Source of the DNA: Flammeovirgaceae bacterium
Lineage (GTDB): Bacteria > Bacteroidota > Bacteroidia > Cytophagales > Cyclobacteriaceae
Direction: 5' to 3'
DNA: 9,355 bases
NCBI GenBank assembly: GCA_003228395.1
Contig: QIDJ01000214.1
Span: 1 to 9,355, forward strand
The notes beneath the pieces are model-generated. The model had not been told where the DNA came from. It did no database searches and saw nothing but the letters and a program-made list of their open reading frames with translations. How positions within the stretch are numbered: the stretch's first letter is position 1; every line of letters begins with the position of its first letter. Of the stretch, positions 1-7,045 are shown piece after piece. The translations under genes and the position numbers were made by a program.

Positions 1-141
1 GGCATTCAGGCTGCCCACAACGGTAAAATGAAATGTGTGGGCGTTGGGAATCCTGACATACTGGGTGAAGCTGATTTAGTCATTGATTCTTTCAGTAATA
101 TAGACTGGATGGCTGTTTTAAAATTACTAAATACCAGATAA
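1..141 (+). CDS. pgmB: Beta-phosphoglucomutase, C-terminal end (partial, 5' cut by window edge)
   Basis: Frame 1 is open from the first base and ends at TAA 139-141, giving the last 46 residues of a HAD-superfamily protein. It starts in GIQAA, continues through KCVGVGNPDILGEADLVID and ends LLNTR. This matches the HAD tail of beta-phosphoglucomutase, where GIQA directly follows the conserved acidic motif of the active site. The catalytic DxD nucleophile and cap domain lie outside the window. The enzyme converts beta-glucose 1-phosphate to glucose 6-phosphate in the cytoplasm. The assignment rests on this short tail plus context: a GH65 phosphorylase, whose product is beta-glucose 1-phosphate, starts 30 bases downstream on the same strand. 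Another HAD phosphatase is possible from the fragment alone, but the pairing makes PgmB much the likeliest. Confidence 0.85.
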   Translation, partial: GIQAAHNGKMKCVGVGNPDILGEADLVIDSFSNIDWMAVLKLLNTR

Positions 142-171
142 TCCGCAGGTTCATTCAATAGTTATTTGCCC

Positions 172-2487
172 ATGAAAAATTATATCAGACACGACGAATG
201 GAAAATAATTGAAGACGGATTCAATCCTGAATATAACCGGATTTCAGAAAGTCTGTTCAGTATCGGTAACGGATACATGGGACAGCGTGCCAACTTTGAG
301 GAAACCTATACCGGCGACACGCTTCAGGGAAGCTATGTGGCAGGCATATACTATCCGGACAAAACCCGTGTGGGATGGTGGAAAAACGGCTATCCGGAGT
401 ATTTTGCTAAAGTACTTAATGCTGCGAACTGGATTGGGATTGATATAGAAATAAATGGCAGCATGCTCGATCTGGCAGTCTGGAAAGTGCTGGAGTTCTC
501 ACGAGAACTGCATATGCAAGAGGGCTTTTTGTACCGGCGCGCCGTTGTTGAAGACCTGAATGGCAATCAGGTGCGCATAGAGTCAAAACGGATATGCAGT
601 TTGGCTGATCCGGAGATAGGAGCTATCAAATATACTTTTACTCCAATAAATTTTGACGGCGACATAACTGTAACATTATACATTGATGGGGATGTGGTGA
701 ATGAAGATTCAAATTATAATGAAAAATTCTGGAAAGAAGTTGACCAGTTTGCCGGTAATGGTGTTGGATGGGTTGTTTCGGAAACGAAGAAAACCGGTTT
801 TTACGTAGCCACTGGCATGCGTTATGAAGTGAGACAAAACGGCGAAAAAATGAATCTTAATGCAAAGTCCGAAACAAAGCCAAAATATGCGTCAAATAAA
901 GTGTCATTACGTGTAACCAGTGGAACAGAATATACTATATACAAGTATGCCGGAGTAGTAACCTCCGAATACCATGGTACTTCAGACCTGGATAAGGTAT
1001 GTGAAAATATACTGAACAGGGCGGTTGAGAAAGGTTTCGAAGGATTATTTCACGATCACAGTGCAGTGTGGCGGAAAAAGTGGGAAGAAAGCGACATTAT
1101 CATTGGTGGTGATGTGGCTTCCCAGCAGGGGATACGTTATAATATTTTTCAGCTTAACCAGACATATACGGGGGAAGACGAACGCTTAAATATTGGCCCC
1201 AAAGGATTTACGGGCGAAAAATACGGAGGGAGCACGTACTGGGATACGGAAGCCTATTGCCTTCCTTTTTACCTGGGCACCGCAGATGGACATGTAGCCA
1301 GGAATTTATTGATTTACCGCTATAAACACCTTGAAATGGCCATCAAAAATGCGGAAAAACTAGGGTTCAAAGAAGGAGCAGCGCTTTATCCGATGGTAAC
1401 GATGAATGGCGAAGAGTGCCATAATGAGTGGGAAATCACTTTTGAGGAAATACACCGAAACGGAGCCATCGCCTATGCCATCTATGATTATATACGCTAC
1501 ACCGGCGATGCTGCTTATCTGGGAAAATACGGGCTGGAGGTATTGATTGCTATATCAAGGTTCTGGTCGCAGCGAGTGAACTGGTCTGATGAAAAACAAC
1601 AATATGTGATGCTGGGCGTTACCGGGCCCAATGAATATGAAAATAATGTAAATAATAACTGGTACACCAATACCATTGCCGTTTGGACATTGCGATATAC
1701 CATCGAATCAATCGGCAAGGTGATATCAGAAAATACAGCAACCTGGGAAAGCCTGCGCAGTAAATTGAATTTTAAAGAAAATGAAATCGAAAAATGGAAA
1801 GACATTTGTTTGAAAATGTATTATCCTGAAGATAAGGAACGGGGTATCTTTCTACAACAGGACGGGTTTCTGGATAAGGAGCTAATACCAGTACGGGATT
1901 TACTCCCTGAAAATGTTCCGCTAAATCAGCACTGGTCGTGGGACAGGATACTACGTTCATGCTATATCAAACAAGCGGATGTACTACAGGGATTGTTGTT
2001 ATTCGAAGATAACTTTGATACCGCTACCATTAAAAAGAATTTTGATTTTTACGAACCACTTACGGTACATGAGTCGTCCCTGTCGCCGAGTGTGCATGCC
2101 ATACAGGCCTCCTTACTGGGCTACCGTCAAATGGCCTATACCTTTTATTTGCGTACGGCCCGTCTGGATCTGGATGACTACAATAATGATACGCAGGACG
2201 GTTGCCACATTACCAGTATGGCAGGAACCTGGATGGCGTTTACCATGGGTTTCGGAGGTATGCGTGCGAAAAACGATATGCTGCACTTTAGTCCGTTTTT
2301 ACCCGATCAATGGGAGAGTTATGAGTTCAGTATCAGGTTCAGGGATGCGGTATTGCATATCGGCGTATCAAAACAACATATTGTTATCAGAAATACATCG
2401 GAAAGGGACATAGAAATTATGGTATATGATACATGCGTATCTGTTGCATCAGGAGGCGAATCGGAGGTTGCGGCGATGCATGCTTAG
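172..2487 (+). CDS. Glycoside hydrolase family 65 phosphorylase (probable maltose phosphorylase)
   Basis: A 771-residue protein of full GH65 length. The inverting phosphorylase uses phosphate to split an alpha-linked diglucoside into beta-glucose 1-phosphate and glucose. Visible family marks: YWDTE at 356-360 in the (alpha/alpha)6 barrel; GPNEYENN at 485-492, whose Glu488 corresponds to the general acid Glu487 of Lactobacillus brevis maltose phosphorylase; YIKQAD at 598-603, with the Lys-Gln pair of the phosphate site; and HESSLSPSVHA at 633-643, the Ser-rich phosphate loop. The N-terminal beta-sandwich occupies roughly 1-270 and a small C-terminal beta domain follows about residue 690. I chose ATG 172; an in-frame TTG at 166 would add only two residues. 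No signal peptide is seen, so it is cytoplasmic. The pgmB end 30 bases upstream implies an operon. Maltose is favoured from the PgmB pairing and general similarity, but trehalose, kojibiose or nigerose phosphorylases share these motifs, so substrate is inferred. Confidence 0.93.
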   Translation: MKNYIRHDEWKIIEDGFNPEYNRISESLFSIGNGYMGQRANFEETYTGDTLQGSYVAGIYYPDKTRVGWWKNGYPEYFAKVLNAANWIGIDIEINGSMLDLAVWKVLEFSRELHMQEGFLYRRAVVEDLNGNQVRIESKRICSLADPEIGAIKYTFTPINFDGDITVTLYIDGDVVNEDSNYNEKFWKEVDQFAGNGVGWVVSETKKTGFYVATGMRYEVRQNGEKMNLNAKSETKPKYASNKVSLRVTSGTEYTIYKYAGVVTSEYHGTSDLDKVCENILNRAVEKGFEGLFHDHSAVWRKKWEESDIIIGGDVASQQGIRYNIFQLNQTYTGEDERLNIGPKGFTGEKYGGSTYWDTEAYCLPFYLGTADGHVARNLLIYRYKHLEMAIKNAEKLGFKEGAALYPMVTMNGEECHNEWEITFEEIHRNGAIAYAIYDYIRYTGDAAYLGKYGLEVLIAISRFWSQRVNWSDEKQQYVMLGVTGPNEYENNVNNNWYTNTIAVWTLRYTIESIGKVISENTATWESLRSKLNFKENEIEKWKDICLKMYYPEDKERGIFLQQDGFLDKELIPVRDLLPENVPLNQHWSWDRILRSCYIKQADVLQGLLLFEDNFDTATIKKNFDFYEPLTVHESSLSPSVHAIQASLLGYRQMAYTFYLRTARLDLDDYNNDTQDGCHITSMAGTWMAFTMGFGGMRAKNDMLHFSPFLPDQWESYEFSIRFRDAVLHIGVSKQHIVIRNTSERDIEIMVYDTCVSVASGGESEVAAMHA

Positions 2488-2606
2488 CATGGCGTCTGAA
2501 ACGTTGACATTTTAACTGACCTCCTAACCTTTTATACCTATGTCAGGATTGAGGCCGAAAAAAAGGGCGTGTGATTACTTCCCGGGATGTTAACAGATAT
2601 ATTTTT

Positions 2607-2635
2607 TTGCTTCTGTTTTAAAAAATTCATATAAT
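2607..2635 (+). promoter_or_regulatory. Sigma70-like promoter candidate before the DoxX gene
   Basis: TTGCTT (2607-2612) and a perfect TATAAT (2630-2635) are separated by exactly 17 bases, 47 bases before the ATG at 2683. The surroundings are AT-rich, so chance is a real possibility. Bacteroidota housekeeping promoters normally follow TTTG/TAnnTTTG instead, which is not seen here. Confidence 0.22.
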
Positions 2636-2636
2636 C

Positions 2637-2673
2637 GCAGGATGTTAAAGGCATTTACAACCAAAAATCCTGC
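2637..2673. repeat. Short inverted repeat upstream of the DoxX gene
   Basis: GCAGGAT (2637-2643) and ATCCTGC (2667-2673) are perfect inverted copies separated by 23 bases. They start just after the candidate TATAAT and end 9 bases before the start codon. The placement suits either an operator or a hairpin in the 5' leader, but 7-base arms also arise by chance. Confidence 0.3.
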
Positions 2674-2682
2674 ATAATAACT

Positions 2683-3144
2683 ATGAAAAAGCTGACTGAT
2701 ATTTTGCACTGGCTGGATACCCGTCAGGAATCAGCCTATGCGATGATCCGCATATTTCTGGGCACGGCGTTGTTTATCCGCGGGTGGATTTTCTTTTCCG
2801 ATCCGGCTGCTATCACCGAACTTGCACGAGCAGAAAGCCTGCATATGTGGTTTGCATACGTTACCATAGCCCATCTGGCAGGTGGGTTTCTGATGACTAT
2901 CGGACTACAAACGCGCCTGGCTGCGTTGTTCCAGGTGCCGATACTTGTAGCAGCCGTTATTGTAATCCACGCTGATCAGGGCCTGATGAGTGTCGGACAG
3001 TCGCTGGAACTTTCGGTACTGGTACTCGTTCTTCTGGTTATTTATACGCTGTTTGGGTCGGGCATTTTATCAGTGGACAACTATTATGTCAATAAAAGAA
3101 AACAATCAGCTCCCGATACGGAAGACTCCGGGGTTCCAGCATGA
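2683..3144 (+). CDS. DoxX-family integral membrane protein
   Basis: A 153-residue protein with four predicted membrane helices at about 18-38, 56-75, 80-97 and 107-126. The N-terminal part (YAMIRIFLGTALFIRGWIFF) and the segment HLAGGFLMTIGLQTRLAALFQ are typical of DoxX/DoxD proteins, including the conserved arginine in the first helix and the Gly-rich start of the second hairpin. Length fits the family. The C-terminal tail (about 135-153) is polar and probably cytoplasmic. DoxX relatives include a subunit of archaeal thiosulfate:quinone oxidoreductase and proteins linked to redox stress, but most have no proven role, and nothing nearby defines one here. The gene lies 195 bases after the phosphorylase gene, too far to assume one operon. 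ATG 2683 gives the expected N-terminus. Confidence 0.82.
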   Translation: MKKLTDILHWLDTRQESAYAMIRIFLGTALFIRGWIFFSDPAAITELARAESLHMWFAYVTIAHLAGGFLMTIGLQTRLAALFQVPILVAAVIVIHADQGLMSVGQSLELSVLVLVLLVIYTLFGSGILSVDNYYVNKRKQSAPDTEDSGVPA

Positions 3145-3511
3145 TTGTTACCTGTTTCAACATTGGACGGAGGGTGTCCCTGCGTCCGGGGAAGAGAGTT
3201 GAGTACGTTGCAGGTGAATAATGCAAATGATTTAAGTTTCAATATATTTGATTAGTTCTTCCACATTTATTCCTTCTTCCCTGTTGAGAAGTGGATATGC
3301 TATCTCAACCCTGAGCGCCCGTAATCCGCTCTTTTGTACCTTTTATGTGTGCCTTATCGATTCTTTTTTTGATTATTTCATAGCGTGCATGGAACAGCCA
3401 GGCAATTCATGTTATTTAATTATGTTAAAGCAGTATCTGGACTTGATTTATCGGGGGAACCTTGCTACAAGACAGAACAGAATTTGTATGAATACCCGGT
3501 TACATCTTCGG
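3145..3511. other. Intergenic region between DoxX and SDR genes (367 bp)
   Basis: No confident gene is seen on either strand. It holds a strong hairpin at 3165-3187 (listed separately) and a 7-base inverted repeat, GTTGAGA at 3283-3289 with TCTCAAC at 3303-3309. On the minus strand, an open stretch from a stop at 3343-3345 down to TAA 3232-3234 encodes 36 protein-like residues but has no ATG. It could be a decayed gene end or chance. The two flanking genes converge here, so transcription of both should end in this gap. Confidence 0.6.
3165..3187. terminator. GC-rich hairpin after the DoxX gene, without a T tract
   Basis: GGACGGAGGG (3165-3174) and CCCTGCGTCC (3178-3187) pair over 10 positions with one G-G mismatch and a three-base TGT loop. 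The hairpin begins 20 bases after the DoxX stop. It is not followed by a T run on the plus strand, so it is not a classic intrinsic terminator; it may stabilise the 3' end of the message or slow polymerase. Confidence 0.35.
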
Positions 3512-4282
3512 TTATTTAGCTGTCCATCCGCCATCGATCAGCATCACTTCACCGGTAATCATGGAGGCTGCCGATGAGGCAAGAAACACCACTGCGCCGG
3601 CCACCTCAACCGGCTCACCAATCCTGCCCAGTGGTATATTGGCAATCACATTTTCCTTCGATTTTTTGTCTTTGAGATACCCGGCTGTTCCTGGAGTAAA
3701 AATAAAGGTGGGCGCCACCGCATTCACTGCGATGTTATATTGGGCCCATTCCACCGCCAGACACCGGGTAAGATGATTGATGGCCGCCTTAGTCATGCAA
3801 TAAACCGATTCCTCTTCGAGGGCCACAAAGCCCGCCTGTGAACTTATGTTGATAATCCGGCCGGATTTTTGTTTGATCATTACTTTTCCTGCCGCCTGGG
3901 TGACGAAAAAGGTTCCTTTGAGGTTTACATTAAGTGTATAGTCGAAATTCTTTTCGCTGATATTTTCGGCGGCGCTTTCAGGCGCTACACCCACATTATT
4001 GACCAATATATCCAGCCGGCCAAAATGCTTTACTGTATCGTCAATGGCTGTGTTGATCTCATCCAGGCTGGAAATGTCCATTTGCAACCGGATAACACGT
4101 CTGCCCATGCTTTCGATTTTTTCTGCCAGTTCCTTGCCGGTCTCCGAATCACGGAGACCCAGGGCAATATCTGCACCGGCATTGGCAAGCGCAAGAGCAC
4201 ATGCATTTCCAATACCACGGGCGGCGCCGGTGATTAAGGCAATTTTACCGTCCAGTCTGAAATCAGGAAATTTGTTATTCAT
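3512..4282 (-). CDS. SDR-family NAD(P)-dependent oxidoreductase (FabG-like)
   Basis: A 256-residue classical short-chain dehydrogenase/reductase, cytoplasmic, of normal length. The Rossmann cofactor motif TGAARGIG is at 18-25 and NNVG at 95-98. The catalytic tetrad is Asn120, Ser148 (in INISSQAG), Tyr161 and Lys165 (YCMTK). The C-terminal segment ends GEVMLIDGGWTAK, the usual SDR finish. Arg44 lies near the end of the second beta strand, where a basic residue often favours NADP(H), though this is only suggestive. Overall the sequence resembles FabG-like and sugar or polyol dehydrogenases such as gluconate 5-dehydrogenase or glucose 1-dehydrogenase. Substrate cannot be read from the sequence. 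It is a single gene, convergent with the DoxX gene and with an AT-rich, gene-poor region upstream, so context does not help. ATG at 4280-4282 places the glycine motif correctly. Confidence 0.92.
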   Translation of the reverse strand: MNNKFPDFRLDGKIALITGAARGIGNACALALANAGADIALGLRDSETGKELAEKIESMGRRVIRLQMDISSLDEINTAIDDTVKHFGRLDILVNNVGVAPESAAENISEKNFDYTLNVNLKGTFFVTQAAGKVMIKQKSGRIINISSQAGFVALEEESVYCMTKAAINHLTRCLAVEWAQYNIAVNAVAPTFIFTPGTAGYLKDKKSKENVIANIPLGRIGEPVEVAGAVVFLASSAASMITGEVMLIDGGWTAK

Positions 4283-4618
4283 TATGTCAGGATATTTAAA
4301 GTTGAAAAAGCGATCATTAAAATTTTACTTTTCGAAGATATTGCAATGATAATTCACATCATGAACCATTTTGCCGATATATGTTGATATTTTCGATTAC
4401 GTTGGTTGTATTTAAAGGAAAGAGCCTTGTTTTTATTATATTCACTAACCTGATCCGAAAATATTGGTTTTGACATTTTTTTTTTGGAATAAAGGCAATT
4501 ATTCAGAAGGCAAATGGTTTAATCAGGATTAAAATTATGTATTGGCAGTATTTGTACAAAGTAATTTTATCGTTAATAAACTATAAATCAATAAGTTTTA
4601 CTTTTTAAGGTCAGCGAT
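4283..4618. other. AT-rich gap upstream of the SDR gene
   Basis: 336 bases with no gene I can support on either strand. Composition is clearly more AT-rich than the flanks; for example 4561-4620 contains only 13 G+C in 60. It should hold the promoter of the minus-strand SDR gene, but I find no good TTTG/TAnnTTTG pair. A run of ten T's lies at about 4477-4486. Confidence 0.5.
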
Positions 4619-4771
4619 ATGCTTCATCAGATTATCATTAGTAAACTTGAAAATAACACGGATGTTTTTAAAGCCCTGTTAGGGAAAATATCCACCGGAC
4701 AAGCCATATGGAAGCCCTCTTCTGATAAATGGTCCGTTTTGGAGGTGATAAATCATCTTCATGATAAATAA
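4619..4771 (+). pseudogene. N-terminal remnant of a DinB-superfamily protein
   Basis: ATG 4619 opens 50 codons ending at TAA 4769-4771. The end of the peptide, WKPSSDKWSVLEVINHLHDK (31-50), is a good match to the N-terminal signature of the DinB/YfiT-like superfamily: the WKP, the KWS-x-LEV and the first metal-binding His in the NHL motif (His46). Intact family members are usually about 150-180 residues, four-helix bundles with three metal-binding histidines. Here the frame stops right after the first histidine. After the stop no long frame continues; in-frame residues such as VCQFQDDYF and pieces in other frames suggest further stops and frameshifts up to about 4980, without recognisable DinB sequence. 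The surrounding DNA is very AT-rich. A very short functional protein is conceivable, but a decayed gene is likelier. A sequencing error at the stop would not explain the loss of the whole remainder. Confidence 0.65.
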
Positions 4772-5037
4772 GTTTGTCAATTTCAAGATGACTATTTTGC
4801 TTATGATATAATAACAGAAGTAAATTCTTTGCGCATTGTTATTCATATTGAGCAAAAAATTGAATATTTTACAGCGGATAACACAGATCAGGCAGCATAT
4901 GGAATAGAAATTGTAATATTTCTTCTGTGCTTGTTGAGGATAGAATAGAATGGAATACCAATAATTATAGGTTTAATTAACGTTTTTAAATCGTGTAATG
5001 CATAGCACCAGACTTTACAATCTTTAAAAAACAACTC
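4772..5037. other. AT-rich sequence after the DinB remnant
   Basis: 266 bases without a supported gene. Short open pieces occur on the plus strand, including one from 4882 to TAA 4978-4980 that reads VEDRIEWNTNNYRFN at its end, but none has a good start or a family I recognise. Probably eroded coding sequence plus the leader of the next gene. Confidence 0.4.
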
Positions 5038-5352
5038 ATGATAATATTACATGTAATAACCAAAGAACCGGACCAGGCTGGTGAGATAGTGAAATTGCTT
5101 GTAAGTGAGAAGTTAATCACGGGCGCTACAATTATGGATGCGCTAAGTAGCTATAAAAATACTGATGGTGAAATTGATACAGTATCAACTAATCTGCTAA
5201 TTGGCAGAACGAAGGCGATTTTGTTCAACACGATTGAAAACCTGTTGAAATATAAATATGGCGATAAGATGCCGGTTTTGTATGCCGTGCCGGTCGTAAA
5301 TATGGATGTTACGCACATGGAAAAACTGAAGAAAGTAGTGAAGGAGGAGTGA
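5038..5352 (+). CDS. CutA-like (divalent cation tolerance family) protein
   Basis: A 104-residue cytoplasmic protein of the size of CutA, a ferredoxin-like fold that forms trimers and is structurally related to PII signalling proteins. The order of features fits CutA: an N-terminal beta strand (IILHVITKE, 2-10), an Asp/Gln-Ala-rich first helix (PDQAGEIVKLLVSEKLITGA, 11-30), the SSYKNTDGEID segment (37-47) matching the S-Y-x-W-x-G-E/K-I region, then LLIGRTKAILFNTIENLL (53-70), and MPVLYAVPV (78-86) at the place of the PE-h-h-x-h-P strand. It is divergent: the usual cysteine after the first helix and the tryptophan in the SYY-W region are absent, and the PE motif is PV. CutA was named for copper tolerance in E. 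coli, but its true role is unclear. It stands alone, downstream of the AT-rich patch and converging with the KamA-family gene. A different PII-like family is the main alternative. Confidence 0.65.
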   Translation: MIILHVITKEPDQAGEIVKLLVSEKLITGATIMDALSSYKNTDGEIDTVSTNLLIGRTKAILFNTIENLLKYKYGDKMPVLYAVPVVNMDVTHMEKLKKVVKEE

Positions 5353-5499
5353 AACCGTATAAACCTATACTTTCTGAATTTGCCCCTATTTTGTAAAGTT
5401 ATTGTTCCGGATTTCCCTTTAAAGCAAATGACCGGGATATGTAGCATGGAGTGGCGCAAGCTATCACGTCTGACGGAAGATTGTTAATCTCCTGTTATC

Positions 5500-6828
5500 T
5501 CAATTCAGCAATATGTGATTTCTTTCAAGTTCTTCCTCTTCCTCGAAAAAGAATTTCGTCCGGTCAAATGCAGGCATTAAATCATCAATCCATACAGCAT
5601 AAGGGTTGTATTTGGCGAAGAACGGTTTGCCTACCCATCCCGGATCACGTCCCTGAATAAACCGTAATGCGAATACTTTCTCTCCCATGATCTCATTAAC
5701 TCCCAGAATCTGCACTTTACCGGGGTCGGTTGACATGCTCGGTCCTCTTACAGTCCGGGCAATACCGCTGACGCTCTGATATGCCTGCCGGAAAATATCC
5801 CAGGCTCTCTCCAACTCTACCGCAAAATAACCCTGCGCTCCGGTATCTCTTGCTATAAACATGTAATAGGGAATGCATCCCAAACTGATCTGCTCCATCC
5901 ACAAAGAGCGCCAGTCATCCGCGCTATCATTAATATGCTTCATGACGGGCGATTGCGTACGTATTTTGCTGCCAGTACATAAAATACGCTGTATCGCCTT
6001 TTGAACTGCGGGTGTATGTAATTCTCTTGGATGATTGAAATGGGCCATAAACGCCAGGTTGTAACCCTTTTTCACAATAGCCTCAAACAAGCGCAGCATG
6101 TCATCGGCATCTTTGTCCGTCAAAAACCTATATGGCCAGTAGCTCAGAGCTTTAGTTCCGATACGGATGGTTTGAAGATTTGCGATGCCGGCCTGTATAA
6201 GCGGTTCCACATAGGCGGCAAAATTTTCAGTTGACATCACCATGGGATCTCCTCCGGTGAATAATACGTCTGTGACCTCCGGATGTTTTTTCAGATATCT
6301 GACTAATAATTCAGTTTCGCGCATAGCAAACTTTAATTCATCAATACTTACAAATTGAGGCCAGCGGAAGCAGAACGAACAATATGCATGACATGTCTGG
6401 CCGTTTCGGGGAAAGAACAGAACGGTTTCCCGGTATTTGTGTTGAATACCGGTAAGTCTGATGCCATCCAGAAACGGAATATTTTGCTGTTGCCCGTCAG
6501 GATGTGGGTTGAGTTGGTATCGAATATTATCAGCAATTAATTTTAATGCATTATTACTCAGGTTTTGCTGAAGTGCATTTTCCATTTCTTTAAAATGCGC
6601 ATCAGACAACATGCCTCGTTGAGGAAACGTGAGTTGATAAATCGGGTCTTCTGGAATGTTTTCCCAGTCAATCAGCTTTTCGACTACGTAATTATTTACT
6701 TTAAACGGAAGCACATTCCCAACCACCTCAATTTCGTGTCTTTCTTCTTTCGATAATAAGTTTCGTACCTCAGGTATTTTCCTGAAATTATTTAGCGTAA
6801 ATGCGCGGTATTTTTTAGCTTCTGTCAT
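5500..6828 (-). CDS. KamA-family radical SAM protein (lysine 2,3-aminomutase-like)
   Basis: A 442-residue protein. The radical SAM cluster motif is CHAYCSFC (Cys146, Cys150, Cys153; CX3CX2C), followed by FRWP as in KamA. TGGDP at 191-195 matches the SAM-binding GGDPL-type motif, and TIRIGTKAL at 220-228 fits the next barrel strand. Family members bind a 4Fe-4S cluster, S-adenosylmethionine and PLP and move an amino group between C2 and C3 of lysine or another substrate. The PLP lysine normally sits in a Gly-rich PGGGGK loop; here the corresponding place reads TDPGK (367-371), so Lys371 is probably equivalent but the loop is shorter. Asp328 (in ARDTG) may correspond to the substrate-binding Asp of lysine aminomutase. 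The E-rich C-terminus (EEEEELE) is unlike classic KamA. No lysine fermentation genes, beta-lysine acetyltransferase or efp gene is nearby, so the substrate is open. ATG at 6826-6828 is the first start. Confidence 0.88.
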   Translation of the reverse strand: MTEAKKYRAFTLNNFRKIPEVRNLLSKEERHEIEVVGNVLPFKVNNYVVEKLIDWENIPEDPIYQLTFPQRGMLSDAHFKEMENALQQNLSNNALKLIADNIRYQLNPHPDGQQQNIPFLDGIRLTGIQHKYRETVLFFPRNGQTCHAYCSFCFRWPQFVSIDELKFAMRETELLVRYLKKHPEVTDVLFTGGDPMVMSTENFAAYVEPLIQAGIANLQTIRIGTKALSYWPYRFLTDKDADDMLRLFEAIVKKGYNLAFMAHFNHPRELHTPAVQKAIQRILCTGSKIRTQSPVMKHINDSADDWRSLWMEQISLGCIPYYMFIARDTGAQGYFAVELERAWDIFRQAYQSVSGIARTVRGPSMSTDPGKVQILGVNEIMGEKVFALRFIQGRDPGWVGKPFFAKYNPYAVWIDDLMPAFDRTKFFFEEEEELERNHILLN

Positions 6829-7026
6829 CGGTCGCTGGTTGTTTTAAGCAATTTAATAGCGGATAAAACAATATGCAGAATCAACTATCTTTTAACGTTC
6901 ACCCGATATAAATGTCGCCTGCTATCCAATATAGTAAATTTCATGTTTTTATACAATCTCAAAGGGAGTTATTTACAACGGACATAACAGCGGGCGGCAA
7001 TATTTGTAAAATAGTACTGGTTTGGA

Positions 7027-7043
7027 AGCCGGCCAGCCGGGCT
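7027..7043 (-). terminator. GC-rich hairpin just after the small membrane protein gene
   Basis: CCGGC (7029-7033) and GCCGG (7036-7040) pair around a two-base loop; adding AG/CT with one bulged G gives about 7 base pairs. In the minus-strand message it begins a few bases after the stop codon of the 109-residue gene. No U run follows directly, so terminator activity is only possible. Confidence 0.3.
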
Positions 7044-7045
7044 GT

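Noticed and set aside
1979..2413. 144-codon second frame inside the GH65 gene
   Set aside because: It overlaps the part encoding the phosphate-binding residues of the phosphorylase and has an unlikely composition, rich in Arg, Cys and Trp; it is a shadow frame.
2479..2491. Palindrome CATGC-TTA-GCATG spanning the stop codon of the GH65 gene
   Set aside because: Five-base arms with no T tract are too weak for a terminator, and the sequence is partly fixed by coding.
3248..3577. Plus-strand 109-codon open frame between the DoxX and SDR genes
   Set aside because: It runs into the conserved C-terminus of the SDR gene on the other strand, is Cys-, Phe- and Ser-rich without pattern, and matches no family I know.
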